Assembly: GCA_951217055.1 (NCBI GenBank)
Contig: OX578277.1
Coordinates: 106,462,119-106,526,118, forward strand
From: Gerris lacustris
Lineage: Eukaryota; Arthropoda; Insecta; Hemiptera; Gerridae
DNA length: 64,000 nt
Direction: 5' to 3'
Shown: positions 54,511 to 64,000 of the stretch, piece after piece
Layout: the number at the start of each line of letters is the position of its first letter
How positions within the stretch are numbered: the first letter of the stretch is position 1
Made by a program: the position numbers and the translations under genes
Notes under the pieces: generated by a model
Databases searched by the model: none
The model's input: the letters and a program-made list of their open reading frames with translations, nothing else
What the model was told of the DNA's origin: nothing

Positions 54511-56349
54511 AGAATCGCTCGAAATCAATATGAATCTTTGATCTTTTTTGATGACTGAAATTTTATTTTAGTGTAGAGAACTTATAAATTTGTATTGTGG
54601 ATAAAAATATCTGGAGGACCGTGGGTTCGAACCTCTAATCTAATTTATTTGGATCTTTACGTGATATTGGGTTAGCAGATCAATCATATGGTATTATTTA
54701 GTTTAAGTTGTAACACTGGAGCGCTATGAGATTGTTGAAATAGTCGTTGCCGAATATTAAGCGTACTCAATCTCGTTTAAAATCAAGGCAACACGTTTCG
54801 AATACCAGAATGGTGAGATATATTTTACACAAAGAAACCGCAATCCAACTGTTCTGTAATAAGCTAATAATTTGTTAAACCGGAAGTACAAGAAACAGAT
54901 AAAGAATTGGCAAATAGTTCAATAAAAAACAAAGCTAATTATGTCTTACATTCTTACTCTTGCTTTGAATGTAGTTTTGTCTTTATGCAGTTAATGTATA
55001 AATTAGAAGATATGAATAACCATCTTCAATCTTATATAATAGTTGGTAAGGTATTAATTCAAACAACACTTAATCCTCGATGTGAGAAAATCATTGTTGA
55101 ATCTTATTGAAATGTTTGGCGCAAAGATAGTTATTATAAAATCTTTATAATCTCCCCAGTAGAATTTGCACGGGATCAAAAATGAAAGCAAGCGGTATCT
55201 TGGCAAGCCATCGAGTTATATTCAATACGGCATTATGACTAATACTTTGATACTCCGTTCATCGCTTTAAAAATCAGCTGAGAGGGAGAGATTAAGAAAT
55301 CTAAAGAAAGACCAACGAACTTTTTACTATACTTAAACACTCCGCATCTTAACCACGGATATTATTTTTTTAGGGGTTAATGTTATTTTATTAAAATTAG
55401 GAAACTTTAAAGATGTTTGATAGAGATAAAGTAGATCTAGTTTTTAAAGATTTAATGGTCTATGATAAATAATTGATTAGGATGAAATGGAGGGTGGCAA
55501 CACTGCTGCACCATCCTCTCCACCTGTTTATTTAAATCTCCATGATTATCCCATCAAGGGAGCTGTTGGAGTCCGATTGAACATCACTCTCGACTCCCGT
55601 CCCATAATTAACCTGCTAATTCTAATTATATAATAACACGTTCTCTGCCAATTAACAAGTATTCGTTGCACTAGAAAATAACTGCAATATATTTTAACAA
55701 CCGTTAACTTGTTTTTTATTCAATTCTCAGACAATAGATTCTAAAAATTAACTTATCTTTATAAATGTAACAATTAGTTAAGAAAAAAAGCTTATCAAAT
55801 TTCAAAGAAAGGATGTAGTAAGTGATTTATTAGTGCGAGACAATGACAAACGGTGTATTTAAACTATATCTGTACTTTACAGAACTCAACGTTAATACTA
55901 GAACATTTTGCACGTGCCATTTGGAAGTAAGTGTCATAAAACAACCAGCACATGGAAAATGGAAATATAAAAAGTCAGAGCTTGCGTACTGCAGTGCGCA
56001 TGTCCAAGTTCCAGTAAACATGCAGTGTATCTTTATACTTGAACAAATTCACCCGGTTTTTTTTACCCTCATATCATGAAATTTGAAAATTAAATTAAGC
56101 TTAAGTAGCTTAGGGCAATGTAAATATTGAGCTCTTAATATTAAGCCTTTTAAGAAGGGCAGAGTTTCAAATATTACAATTTTTGTTACTGACTGACTGG
56201 CTCAATCATCATCAAAATTATAAGTGACTTCCAAGATAGCAGGAAACTTGAAATTTGGCACACTTGTGGCTATAGCCGTGTAACTGACGGAAACTTTTCA
56301 AAAAGTTGAAAGTTTTCATTTAAAAAAAAAAAAAAAAAAAATGGTAGAC
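54511..56349. other. Long spacer without a supported gene
   Basis: A B-box-like gggttcgaacct occurs at 54626 without a good A box. A stretch at 56170-56290 (gactgactggctcaatcatc, gaaatttggcacacttgtgg) is another shared-module relic, and a poly-A run is at 56323-56341. The short frames at 54907-55110 and 55843-56079 have no recognisable domain. Confidence 0.45.
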
Positions 56350-56965
56350 ACAACGTTTAAGTATTTTATCTACGATTGTTACGAAATATAAACATTGTAT
56401 CTCTGTTTAGATGCGTAGAAAGTGATTCTTTACGTACTTGTATTCATTGCTCATGCGCGTCACATAATTCTGAAGAATTTCTCTTCTTTACCGCCCTAGG
56501 GTGGTAAAGAAGAAGAATTCTTCAACTTTACGCACGATTAGCGAGTTTGTTTACATTTAACAAAACTAATTTGATGTTTATTTAATAAAAGTAAATGTTT
56601 ATATTGAGTTTTTTTGTGAAAATCAATGAGTGATTTAAGTGATGATGACGAATATGAGGAGAATAATACGCCTCCCGAAATAATTAATGCGGCACAAAAT
56701 ACAACTAATGAATTAATGTCATCTTTATCAAAAGAGAAATACGAACTTACATACAGTAAGTTTATTATTTTTTTCTGTATTTATTATTTAAATCTAACAA
56801 TCGTAGATAAAGTACGGTACGCACCTCGTGCTAAAACGGCATTTTGCATTGCTCGTGTGGTTTTACTACCCTCGCTGTCGCTCGGGTGCAAACTCCACAC
56901 TTGCATGCAAAATGCTACTTTCCGCACTCGACGCGTAATGTACTATAATGAATTAACTTTAAGTC
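56350..56965 (+). pseudogene. Exon-like repeat, copy 2 (possible Crypton-type recombinase N-terminus)
   Basis: ATG at 56626 opens MSDLSDDDEYEENNTPPEII then AAQNTTNELMSSLSKEKYEL and runs to TACA|GTAAGTTT at about 56755, a consensus splice donor, after which the frame continues only as AT-rich intron-like sequence. The upstream part has the 52-bp palindrome. Perfect 16-bp inverted repeats TTATCTACGATTGTTA bound 56366-56810. Thus the unit looks like promoter plus first exon plus donor, carried in a TIR-bounded repeat. The KEKYELTYSKF pattern resembles the start of insect tyrosine-recombinase (Crypton-like) proteins; this is inference. A true host exon copied by a transposon is the alternative. 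Confidence 0.45.
56472..56523. repeat. 52-bp palindrome around CCCTAGGG, copy 2
   Basis: gaagaattt...aattcttc arms with centre ttaccgccctagggtggtaa. Conserved with 11953-12004, with compensating and non-compensating differences in the stem. Confidence 0.75.
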
Positions 56966-57607
56966 GTATGAAAAACTAAAGTACACAAACAGCTACTGAA
57001 TTTAGAAGATCTTTACAATTTTGATTCTATGACTTATTTGTTCCATTGGTTTTACCTTAGTTGGATTTAGATTTATAATTATTTTTAAATTTTTGTCTTT
57101 GGTCTCTCTCACCGTCCGCAATTATTGGCCGATTTTATTTCTGATTGGATGGCTCAAATATCACAAAAATGCTCTTTAAATCGGGTATTTAAAAATCCAA
57201 CCAATTTGCTAAGAACATAAAAGTAAATTTTTTCTGAGTGCCCTGTTACGTAACCACATTTTAAAAAGCGTTATTGAGTTGCATATCATTTGAAAGGCGT
57301 CAAATTGTATTTTAAGGACGTGTCGTTTATTTATTTTTATTAAAAAAATTTGAACATGTACTTTTGTATCATATTAATTATATACGAGTAAATACATGGA
57401 AAATACTCTACACCTGTGTTATTCTTCGTTGGTTTAATGTGCATATGGTGAAAATAGAGTAGCCTTGCTCCCTTGAACCAAGTCGGCGCCCAAGATAGTG
57501 AAGCCAGAAAAAGGAATAATATTCCCAACAAAAACCTAACCGTGAAAAAAGGGCTAAGTTCCGTTCAAAAATATATCCGCATATCAAAGAGTAGTGGAAA
57601 GACCTAC
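56966..57607. other. AT-rich spacer, no gene
   Basis: Nothing supported. The frames around 57340-57680 run into the satellite. Confidence 0.4.
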
Positions 57608-58254
57608 AAGACTGCTCTTTATTTAGTCCATAACCTCACTTCACTCCTACTTTCATTAACAACACTGCTCTTTCTTTAGTCCATAACCTCACTTCACTCC
57701 TACTTTCATTAACAACACTGCTCTTTCTTTAGTCCATAACCTCACTTCACTCCTACTTTCATTAACAACACTGCTCTTTCTTTAGTCCATAACCTCACTT
57801 CACTCCTACTTTCATTAACAACACTGCTCTTTCTTTAATCCATAACCTCACTTCACTCCTACTTTCATTAACAACACTGCTCTTTCTTTGGTCCATAACC
57901 TCACTTCACTCTTACTTTCATTAACAACACTGCTCTTTCTTTAGTCCATAACCTCACTTCACTCCTACTTTCATTAACAACACTGCTCTTTCTTTAGTCC
58001 ATAACCTCACTTCACTCCTACTTTCATTAACAACACTGCTCTTTCTTTGGTCCATAACCTCACTTCACTCCTACTTTCATTAACAACACTGCTCTTTCTT
58101 TAGTCCATAACCTCACTTCACTCCTACTTTCATTAACAACACTGCTCTTTATTTAGTCCATAACCTCACTTCACTCCTACTTTCATTAACAACACTGCTC
58201 TTTCTTTAGTCCATAACCTCACTTCACTCTTACTTTCATTAACAACACTGCTCT
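57608..58254. repeat. 53-bp satellite, about 12 copies
   Basis: Unit: ctctttctttagtccataac, ctcacttcactcctactttc, attaacaacactg. Copies are almost identical (single changes such as ttatttag and tttggtcc), so homogenisation is recent. Confidence 0.95.
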
Positions 58255-58329
58255 TTTGATTTCATGGCTTTACACTTGGCCAGTTTCTGAATGAGGCATA
58301 AAACAGACTTAACATAACTAAGGGGGAAA

Positions 58330-60010
58330 AGGGCTTATTATATTATAACCAATGTCGTTATATAAGCGATTTTCAGAGTACCACAAATCAAGAGGGGCAA
58401 ATATTTTCGTCGTTATAAGCGGTAAGTTGGTATAACAGATGTCGTTATAAGTTATTTTCAGAGTACCACAAATCAAGAGGGCAATGTACTTTCGTCGTTA
58501 TAAGTGGTAAGTTGGTATAACAGATGTCGTTATAAGTTATTTTCAGAGTACCACAAATCAAGAGGGCAATGTATTTTCGTGGTTATAAGTGGTAAGTTGG
58601 TATAACAGATGTCGTTATAAGTTATTTTCAGAGTACCACAAATCAAGAGGGCAATGTACTTTCGTCGTTATAAGTGGTAAGTTGTTATAACCGATGTCGT
58701 TATAAGTTATTTTCAGAGTACCACAAATCAAGAGGGCAATTTACTTTCGTCGTTATAAGTGGTAAGTTGGTATAACAGATGTCGTTATAAGTTATTTTCA
58801 GAGTACCACAAATCAAGAGGGTAATGTATTTTCGTCGTTATAAGTGGTAAGTTGTTATAACAGATGTCGTTATAAGTTATTTTCAGAGTACCACAAATCA
58901 AGAGGGTAATGTATTTTCGTCGTTATAAGTGGTAAGTTGGTATAACAGATGTCGTTATAAGTTATTTTCAGAGTACCACAAATCAAGAGGGCAATGTACT
59001 TTCGTCGTTATAAGTGGTAAGTTGGTATAACAGATGTCGTTATAAGTTATTTTCAGAGTACCACAAATCAAGAGGGCAATGTATTTTCGTCGTTATAAGT
59101 GGTAAGTTGTTATAACAGATGTCGTTATAAGTTATTTTCAGAGTACCACAAATCAAGAGGGTAATGTATTTTCGTCGTTATAAGTGGTAAGTTGGTATAA
59201 CAGATGTCGTTATAAGTTATTTTCAGAGTACCACAAATCAAGAGGGCAATGCATTTTCGTCGTTATAAGTGGTAAGTTGTTATAACCGATGTCGTTATAA
59301 GTTATTTTCAGAGTACCACAAATCAAGAGGGCAATGTACTTTCGTCGTTATAAGTGGTAAGTTGGTATAACAGATGTCGTTATAAGATATTTTCAGAGTA
59401 CCACAAATCAAGAGGGCAATATATTTTCGTCGTTATAAGCGGTAAGTTGGTATAACAGATGTCGTTATAAGTTATTTTCAGAGTACCACAAATCAAGAGG
59501 GCAATGTATTTTCGTGGTTATAAGTGGTAAGTTGTTATAACAGATGTCGTTATAAGTTATTTTCAGAGTACCACAAATCAAGAGGGTAATGTATTTTCGT
59601 CGTTATAAGTGGTAAGTTGGTATAACAGATGTCGTTATAAGTTATTTTCAGAGTACCACAAATCAAGAGGGCAATGCATTTTCGTCGTTATAAGTGGTAA
59701 GTTGTTATAACCGATGTCGTTATAAGTTATTTTCAGAGTACCGCAAATCAAGGGGGCAATGTATTATCATCGTTATAAGCGGTACCTAAGTTGTTATAAC
59801 AGATGTCGCGTTAGAAGTTATTTTCAGAGTACCACAAATCAAGAGGCAAAATATTTCCGTCTTTAAAAACTGTAAGTTGTTATAAGCGATTTCCAGAGTA
59901 CCACAAATCAAGAGGCAAAATATTTCCGTCTTTAAAAACTGTAAGTTGTTATAAGCGATTTACAGAGTACCTCAAATCAAGAGGCAAAATATTTCCTTTG
60001 TTATATAAGC
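58330..60010. repeat. 85-bp satellite, about 19 copies
   Basis: Unit: ggtataacagatgtcgttat, aagttattttcagagtacca, caaatcaagagggcaatgta, ctttcgtcgttataagtggt, aagtt. The first unit and the last three, from about 59790, are diverged and shorter. The cgttataag/cttataacg-type motifs resemble those in pogo/Tigger-like ends such as 4228-4628, so the satellite may have grown from a MITE. Confidence 0.95.
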
Positions 60011-60500
60011 TGTTTGTTATAAATGACTTCTAGTGTGTTTTACAGGTAATTGAACTTGAGATGTGCCAAATTAACAAATTATATTATTTTTTATTTAAAA
60101 AATAGAGCAGTCGCTTTGAATTTGGAATTATGGTAACTAAGAGGTATCTTTTAAGAGTCTGAGAAAATGTTCGTAAACCTTAGTAACCATACCTTGGTTT
60201 CTTGCCCAAATAATTTGATATCCATTGCGTCATAATACTATAAAGAAACTAAATATAAAACATAAAATATCCCTAAAAAAAAAACAACCTAAAAACACGC
60301 AATAAAACATTCAAAAAAGAAACTTCACTTGTTCCCACCTTATGTTTTATTTAAACTTTTTAAACAGATAAAAATTTGTAGACTATGACACTTGAATAAA
60401 AGATCGAAAAAAATGATTTAACCAGTTGTTTGTATCTAATTTCTTTATGTTCTTCTTCGTTATTTATTGGTTTCAAGAGATAAAGAAGAAGAACTAATAG
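60011..60500. other. AT-rich spacer
   Basis: Nothing recognised. Confidence 0.4.

Positions 60501-60501
<1 letters not shown>

Positions 60502-60569
<68 letters not shown>
60502..60569. repeat. (TA)n microsatellite
   Basis: Uninterrupted TA dinucleotides. Confidence 0.97.
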
Positions 60570-60575
<6 letters not shown>

Positions 60576-60989
60576 GCCTGTTTGTATGGAATCTGAATTC
60601 ATACATATTCGATTAATTTTGATTTCTATCCAATTTTCTTTTTACACATATTATCTTCAATAAGATTTATTAAAAGTATAAAATTATAGATTTAAATGTA
60701 TATCAATTTTTATTTTACTTTCGATAATCAATTATGAGCAATTTCACTTATGGATAAACACGTAGAATTTCCTTCATTTGAAAAAAAGACAAAAAATAAA
60801 CAGGTGAATGGCCATGATTTTTATTTATTTTTGGGGGGGATCATAAATTTTATATGGTTTGGGAAGATAAATCACTTTATACATTCTTAAAATTTATCAA
60901 GAATATTCTCAAATTTAAATTTATTTATATACACACATGTATTCGTCGTCGTTTAGTCTTAATAGATAAGATAATATTATAAATATGTA
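60570..60989. other. AT-rich spacer
   Basis: Nothing recognised between the two (TA)n tracts. Confidence 0.4.
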
Positions 60990-61004
60990 ATATATATATA
61001 TATA

Positions 61005-61089
<85 letters not shown>
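60990..61089. repeat. (TA)n microsatellite, interrupted
   Basis: TA dinucleotides with one cc interruption near 61004. Confidence 0.97.
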
Positions 61090-61092
<3 letters not shown>

Positions 61093-61301
61093 AAAATGTG
61101 TAATACAAGTAAAAATGTCAAACGTTTGTTTTAATCTATAAATTTAAAATATTTTTTAAATCTATATTTAAAATTTTTTTTTTAAAATAATATATTGGTA
61201 GAACTTATTTTTCTTATAGTTTTTTTTCGCTTCTTTAAAAGTGACGACACTGTCTATTATTACGAGTATTATGATGTCACTTCTAGTTAGATGATGTCAT
61301 A

Positions 61302-61360
61302 AAAAAATATGTGTGAGACTCACACGCATTAGAAGTGAAACTTAAGTTCTAGGAACAGAA
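61302..61360. repeat. Short repeat shared with 39855-39905
   Basis: atatgtgtgagactcacacg, cattagaagtgaaacttaag, ttctagg. gtgtgagactcacac is itself palindromic. It precedes the SINE at 61650 by about 300 bp. Confidence 0.65.
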
Positions 61361-61649
61361 TAAACATATGAAATATGTGTATGAAATAGCACTATAACTC
61401 TTATTTAAGTGATGCATATTATATAAATCATTTATTAAATACGCAACATACATATTTATAAACAAGAGTTTACAGGGCCGCCACAGTCAGATAACTTCTC
61501 AAAGAAACATAATTTCAATTGATAAAATTTGTTCATAAAATGTTAGCGAATATTGAAGAAAAACATGAAAACAACATTAATATGTAATATATATTAATTG
61601 TTATAATAATACCCTTATATACCGTATTATTAATTCTGTGTACAGAATT

Positions 61650-61895
61650 AATCATTTACTCCCATGGTATAGTGGTTAACACGTGAGACTCTCAGTCCAA
61701 GGGTCGGGGGTTCGAGACTCACCCAGAGTGAAACATTTTTACAGGTAAATATCTATCACAGTCTTAAAACAAAAAAATTGCAATTTCGGTAATTTCACAT
61801 ATAAAATGTTTCACTTGGACGAGTCTCGAAACGCGAACTTTGTTTCCCGATGTCAATTCCATCCAAGCAAAGTTGAAGAAGTTTCACTTAAAAAA
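61650..61895 (+). repeat. tRNA-Glu-derived SINE
   Basis: Head ctcccatggtatagtggtta...ggttcgagactcaccc. The A box TGGTATAGTGG starts at 61665 and B box GGTTCGAGACT at 61709, exactly 44 nt apart. Counting as a tRNA, positions 34-36 read CTC after T33, the Glu anticodon, and the head resembles tRNA-Glu (TCCCATATGGTCTAGTGGTTA). The acceptor stem is not maintained, so it is not a functional tRNA gene. The body (gagtgaaacatttttacagg, ggacgagtctcgaaacgcga, aagaagtttcactt) is shared with 40515-40815. Confidence 0.8.
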
Positions 61896-62044
61896 ATCGA
61901 TTATATATTAAGTTTGAAATTATTTTAAGAACTGATCAATCGACTAGTTACTGTTCTTTCTTTATTAAAATTATCTATTATATTGTATATTGTAGAACGA
62001 ACGGAATTAAATAATTAAATCATTATTGATCATAGAATAGAAAA

Positions 62045-62097
62045 AAAATAGACTGCCAATTAGTGTGGCACATAGCTTCCTCGCATCCTACCATGTA
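62045..62097 (-). repeat. Family F tail fragment
   Basis: tagactgccaattagtgtgg, cacatagcttcctcgcatcc. Isolated tail, reversed. Confidence 0.65.
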
Positions 62098-62159
62098 CTA
62101 TATCAATAATTGTTATATTAGTTTATTGTTATATTGTTTATTTTGTAAAAACTATTAAT

Positions 62160-62440
62160 AGTTTTAGCGATCTTTAACACTTCGTAGCGGTGTCGCTGTT
62201 GGTTTTACTAAAAAATTGTATTTGAAAAAAATGTTTATCCCATTGAATAGATGAAGTTAGATTTTTTCCCCGACCTAAAATTCTAATTTTAAATTTAAAG
62301 TTCACGTTTACGCGAGCGTTGCTCGTGAACGCTTGGACGGATAACGTTGTCCAACGAACTCGTCCTGGGTATTGGTAAAATGAACATGTCCACCAAATTT
62401 CATCAAAATCGGTCGACATTTACTCAAGTTATCGTCGCAC
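62160..62440 (-). repeat. Family A repeat, copy 5, truncated
   Basis: Reversed: cacttcgtagcggtgtcgct, gcgagcgttgctcgtgaacg, gtccaacgaactcgtcctgg, accaaatttcatcaaaatcg, acatttactcaagttatcgt. It then switches to family F. Confidence 0.75.
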
Positions 62441-62467
62441 GTTTCATAATTCGCGGACACACAGACC

Positions 62468-62499
<32 letters not shown>

Positions 62500-62640
62500 C
62501 GAGACCAAAAATGTTCCCTGATGTCTGAAACGGATTTCTGTCTTGGAATTTTTGAAATCGGAGGCATAAAAGTTTTTCGTTCTCAAAAGTGAACACAATG
62601 CTTCCGTTACCTTCGGTAAGCTCGGAAGCTATTACATAAA
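62441..62640 (-). repeat. Family F fragment fused to family A, with (CAGA)n
   Basis: A (cagacaga)n tract at 62465-62498 is followed by ccaaaaatgttccctgatgt, ctgaaacggatttctgtctt and ttccgttaccttcggtaagc, reversed family F head. The join to family A falls inside the shared module/tract. Confidence 0.75.
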
Positions 62641-62759
62641 CAATAGTAAGTTTACGTAATTATATAAGAATTAATTTTGAGGTTCTATATAAGCTCCTTG
62701 GAAGTAAGCTTAAGTTAGGACATTTAATCAATTTTATTCAATAGTCAGAACCTTTTTCG

Positions 62760-62965
62760 CGAAATAATTGCTTTCTCAAGAATTTAAGAGGTTTTTTTAA
62801 AATTTAGTTAATTTTTTTGAGTATGTATGCTCTAAATTTAATAGAGAAGTTTAGGCTCCACGCGTCTGCACCTACGATTCGTCCACATTTTTGGATTCAG
62901 GGGACCTCAAAACGAGTAAATCTACCTAAATAGAATTTTCGCTCCACCACAATACTTTCTCTCTC
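62760..62965 (-). repeat. Family B fragment, reverse
   Basis: Contains a diverged module, gctccacgcgtctgcaccta, ggattcaggggacctcaaaa and ccaccacaatactttctctc. It lacks the tRNA-like part. Confidence 0.65.
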
Positions 62966-62981
62966 TACATATACAGGGTGG

Positions 62982-64000
62982 CACATAACGTAGGGCTCGG
63001 ATCGATATGCTCGATAAAATCTCCAGATATGCTCGAAAACCACCTGTTTTATGCTCGATAGATATGCACGAAAAACACATTATATGCTCGATAGATATGC
63101 ACGAAAAAACCCATAATATGCTGTCAAATATGCAGAATATGTTCGAAAAACCATGTTTAAAACTATAGAGAGGACAGGGAAACGAAAAAATCTTCGTATA
63201 TCTTTATATCTTAATCTTTTTATTCGTATATCTTAAAAAAAATTCGTATATGTTTATATACGAGTATTATTTTCATATTGTATGTATGATACACTGCTAT
63301 ATCCACAAGTTTCAAGTATATGTATGAGAAGTTTTATGTAAAAGTTTATTTACAAAATAAACTTTCCGTATTAGGTGAGTCAATGAAGTAGATTAGTGGA
63401 TTTTTTCTATATTTTCACTTTGAAGTGGTTTTTTTTAAATCGGCCAATAAAATCTTTCGACGTGAATTGACACGAGAGGTAAATACTTAACTGATGCTGC
63501 ATCTTGTGCAGAGCAGTTTGGAAAATCGTCTGACATTGCTGACTCACCACGCAGCATTCTCCCCAAGTCCAATTCTCTCCAACTGGGATTTTTAGCCAGC
63601 TCGAACTCTAACTTTTTTTTAATAGTTTTTCCAGTCTCTCCAGGCCATGAGTTGCCTTTTTTGATGACTCCGTTTAGTGTAGCGACCACTTCAAACAACT
63701 CCATCCCTCGAGATTCCAACTTTAGGATGACCTCAGAAATGACGCTCATGTAGGCTTTTATGAAAGTCAAGCATGACATCACGTCCTTCATTCTTCGTAT
63801 TGGTCAGGGCCCGAATGGGGGGGGGGGGGGAGAGACTTTGAATAAAAACAAAGTATTTAGACGAAAAACCACAAGAATATGCATTTATATGCTTTTCTGA
63901 AAACAGCCGTTATATGCATTGATATGCTCGATAAATTTAAATTCTGTTGGTCCCAGAAAGGTGAAAATACCACCAAAAGGCTTCTTTCAATGAGTACTAT
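62982..64000. mobile_element. hAT-like element, right side beyond the window
   Basis: Starts near tagggctcggatcgatatgc (62991). The motif atatgctcgata and close variants recur at 63005, 63026, 63049, 63082 and again at 63922, flanking a transposase-like frame on the minus strand. Subterminal repeats of this kind are typical hAT transposase binding sites. The far end is not seen, and an inner agggcccgaat at 63804 could be another terminus. Confidence 0.45.
63435..63791 (-). pseudogene. hAT-type transposase / dimerisation-region fragment
   Basis: 118 codons including LGRMLRGE, then VKYLPLVSIHVERFY. This follows the pattern xFKYAPxTSxDVERSFSxYK seen at the C-terminus of many insect hAT-like proteins, preceded by a KKLEFELAKNPSW segment typical of the same group. 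The frame ends just after VERFY, where family members continue SxYK, so it is truncated or shifted. Lies between the atatgctcgata subterminal repeats. Confidence 0.5.

Noticed and set aside
61660..61735. Functional tRNA-Glu gene
   Set aside because: A/B boxes and anticodon are good, but the acceptor stem does not pair and the head continues into a SINE body.
62347..62592. Overlapping frames on both strands with repeated Thr-Asp-Arg-Gln
   Set aside because: They come from the (CAGA)n tract at the family A/F junction.

Overview
The window reads as AT-rich arthropod, most probably insect, nuclear DNA. The signs are one apparently intact extracellular trypsin-fold protease gene in a single open frame, APE-type non-LTR elements, a decayed Gypsy-type retroelement, hAT and Tc1/mariner remnants, tRNA-derived SINEs, long (TA)n, (CA)n and (GA)n tracts and many minisatellites. 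There is no bacterial gene organisation, rRNA or CRISPR array. A hemipteran or similar repeat-rich insect is plausible, but the species cannot be fixed from the sequence.

Layout. 0.3-1.4 kb: (CA)n beside a mariner-derived fold-back element. 1.8-3.3 kb: dispersed repeats, here called families A and B. 4.2-4.6 kb: a pogo/Tigger-like MITE. 5.2-6.4 kb: the serine protease, the only convincing host gene. 7.6-13.5 kb: family E between direct repeats, a 0.8-kb palindromic element, an exon-like repeat and more family A. 14.6-17.3 kb: a fold-back structure whose arms are 120-bp satellites, lying inside a family F element. 17.4-25 kb: hAT MITEs, a LINE fragment, a 2.3-kb inverted repeat and family G. 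25.4-28.3 kb: minisatellites and (TA)n(GA)n. 28.7-35.9 kb: families B, F and E, a 71-bp minisatellite and Gypsy gag-pol debris. 36-42.5 kb: family A, a 0.9-kb palindrome, a SINE and a possible small gene. 43.2-44.3 kb: a 54-bp satellite. 44.9-48.7 kb: families G, F and E and a hAT remnant. 49.17-54.43 kb: a nearly complete 5.3-kb LINE with a 17-bp target-site duplication, inserted into a family B repeat. 56.4-57 kb: second copy of the exon-like repeat. 57.6-60 kb: 53-bp and 85-bp satellites. 60.5-64 kb: (TA)n, a tRNA-Glu-derived SINE, families A, F and B, and the start of a hAT-like element.

The genes do not form a pathway; the window is a transposon graveyard around one protease. Three themes stand out. 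Many elements are near-perfect inverted repeats of 0.24 to 2.5 kb. Several otherwise unrelated repeat families share one short module, a TGTC/CAGA-rich tract followed by a block resembling CCGATTTNNATGAAATTTGG. At least three repeats carry tRNA-like A and B boxes at the canonical 44-nt spacing. Family letters are local labels. All homology statements are from reading the sequence; no database search was run.
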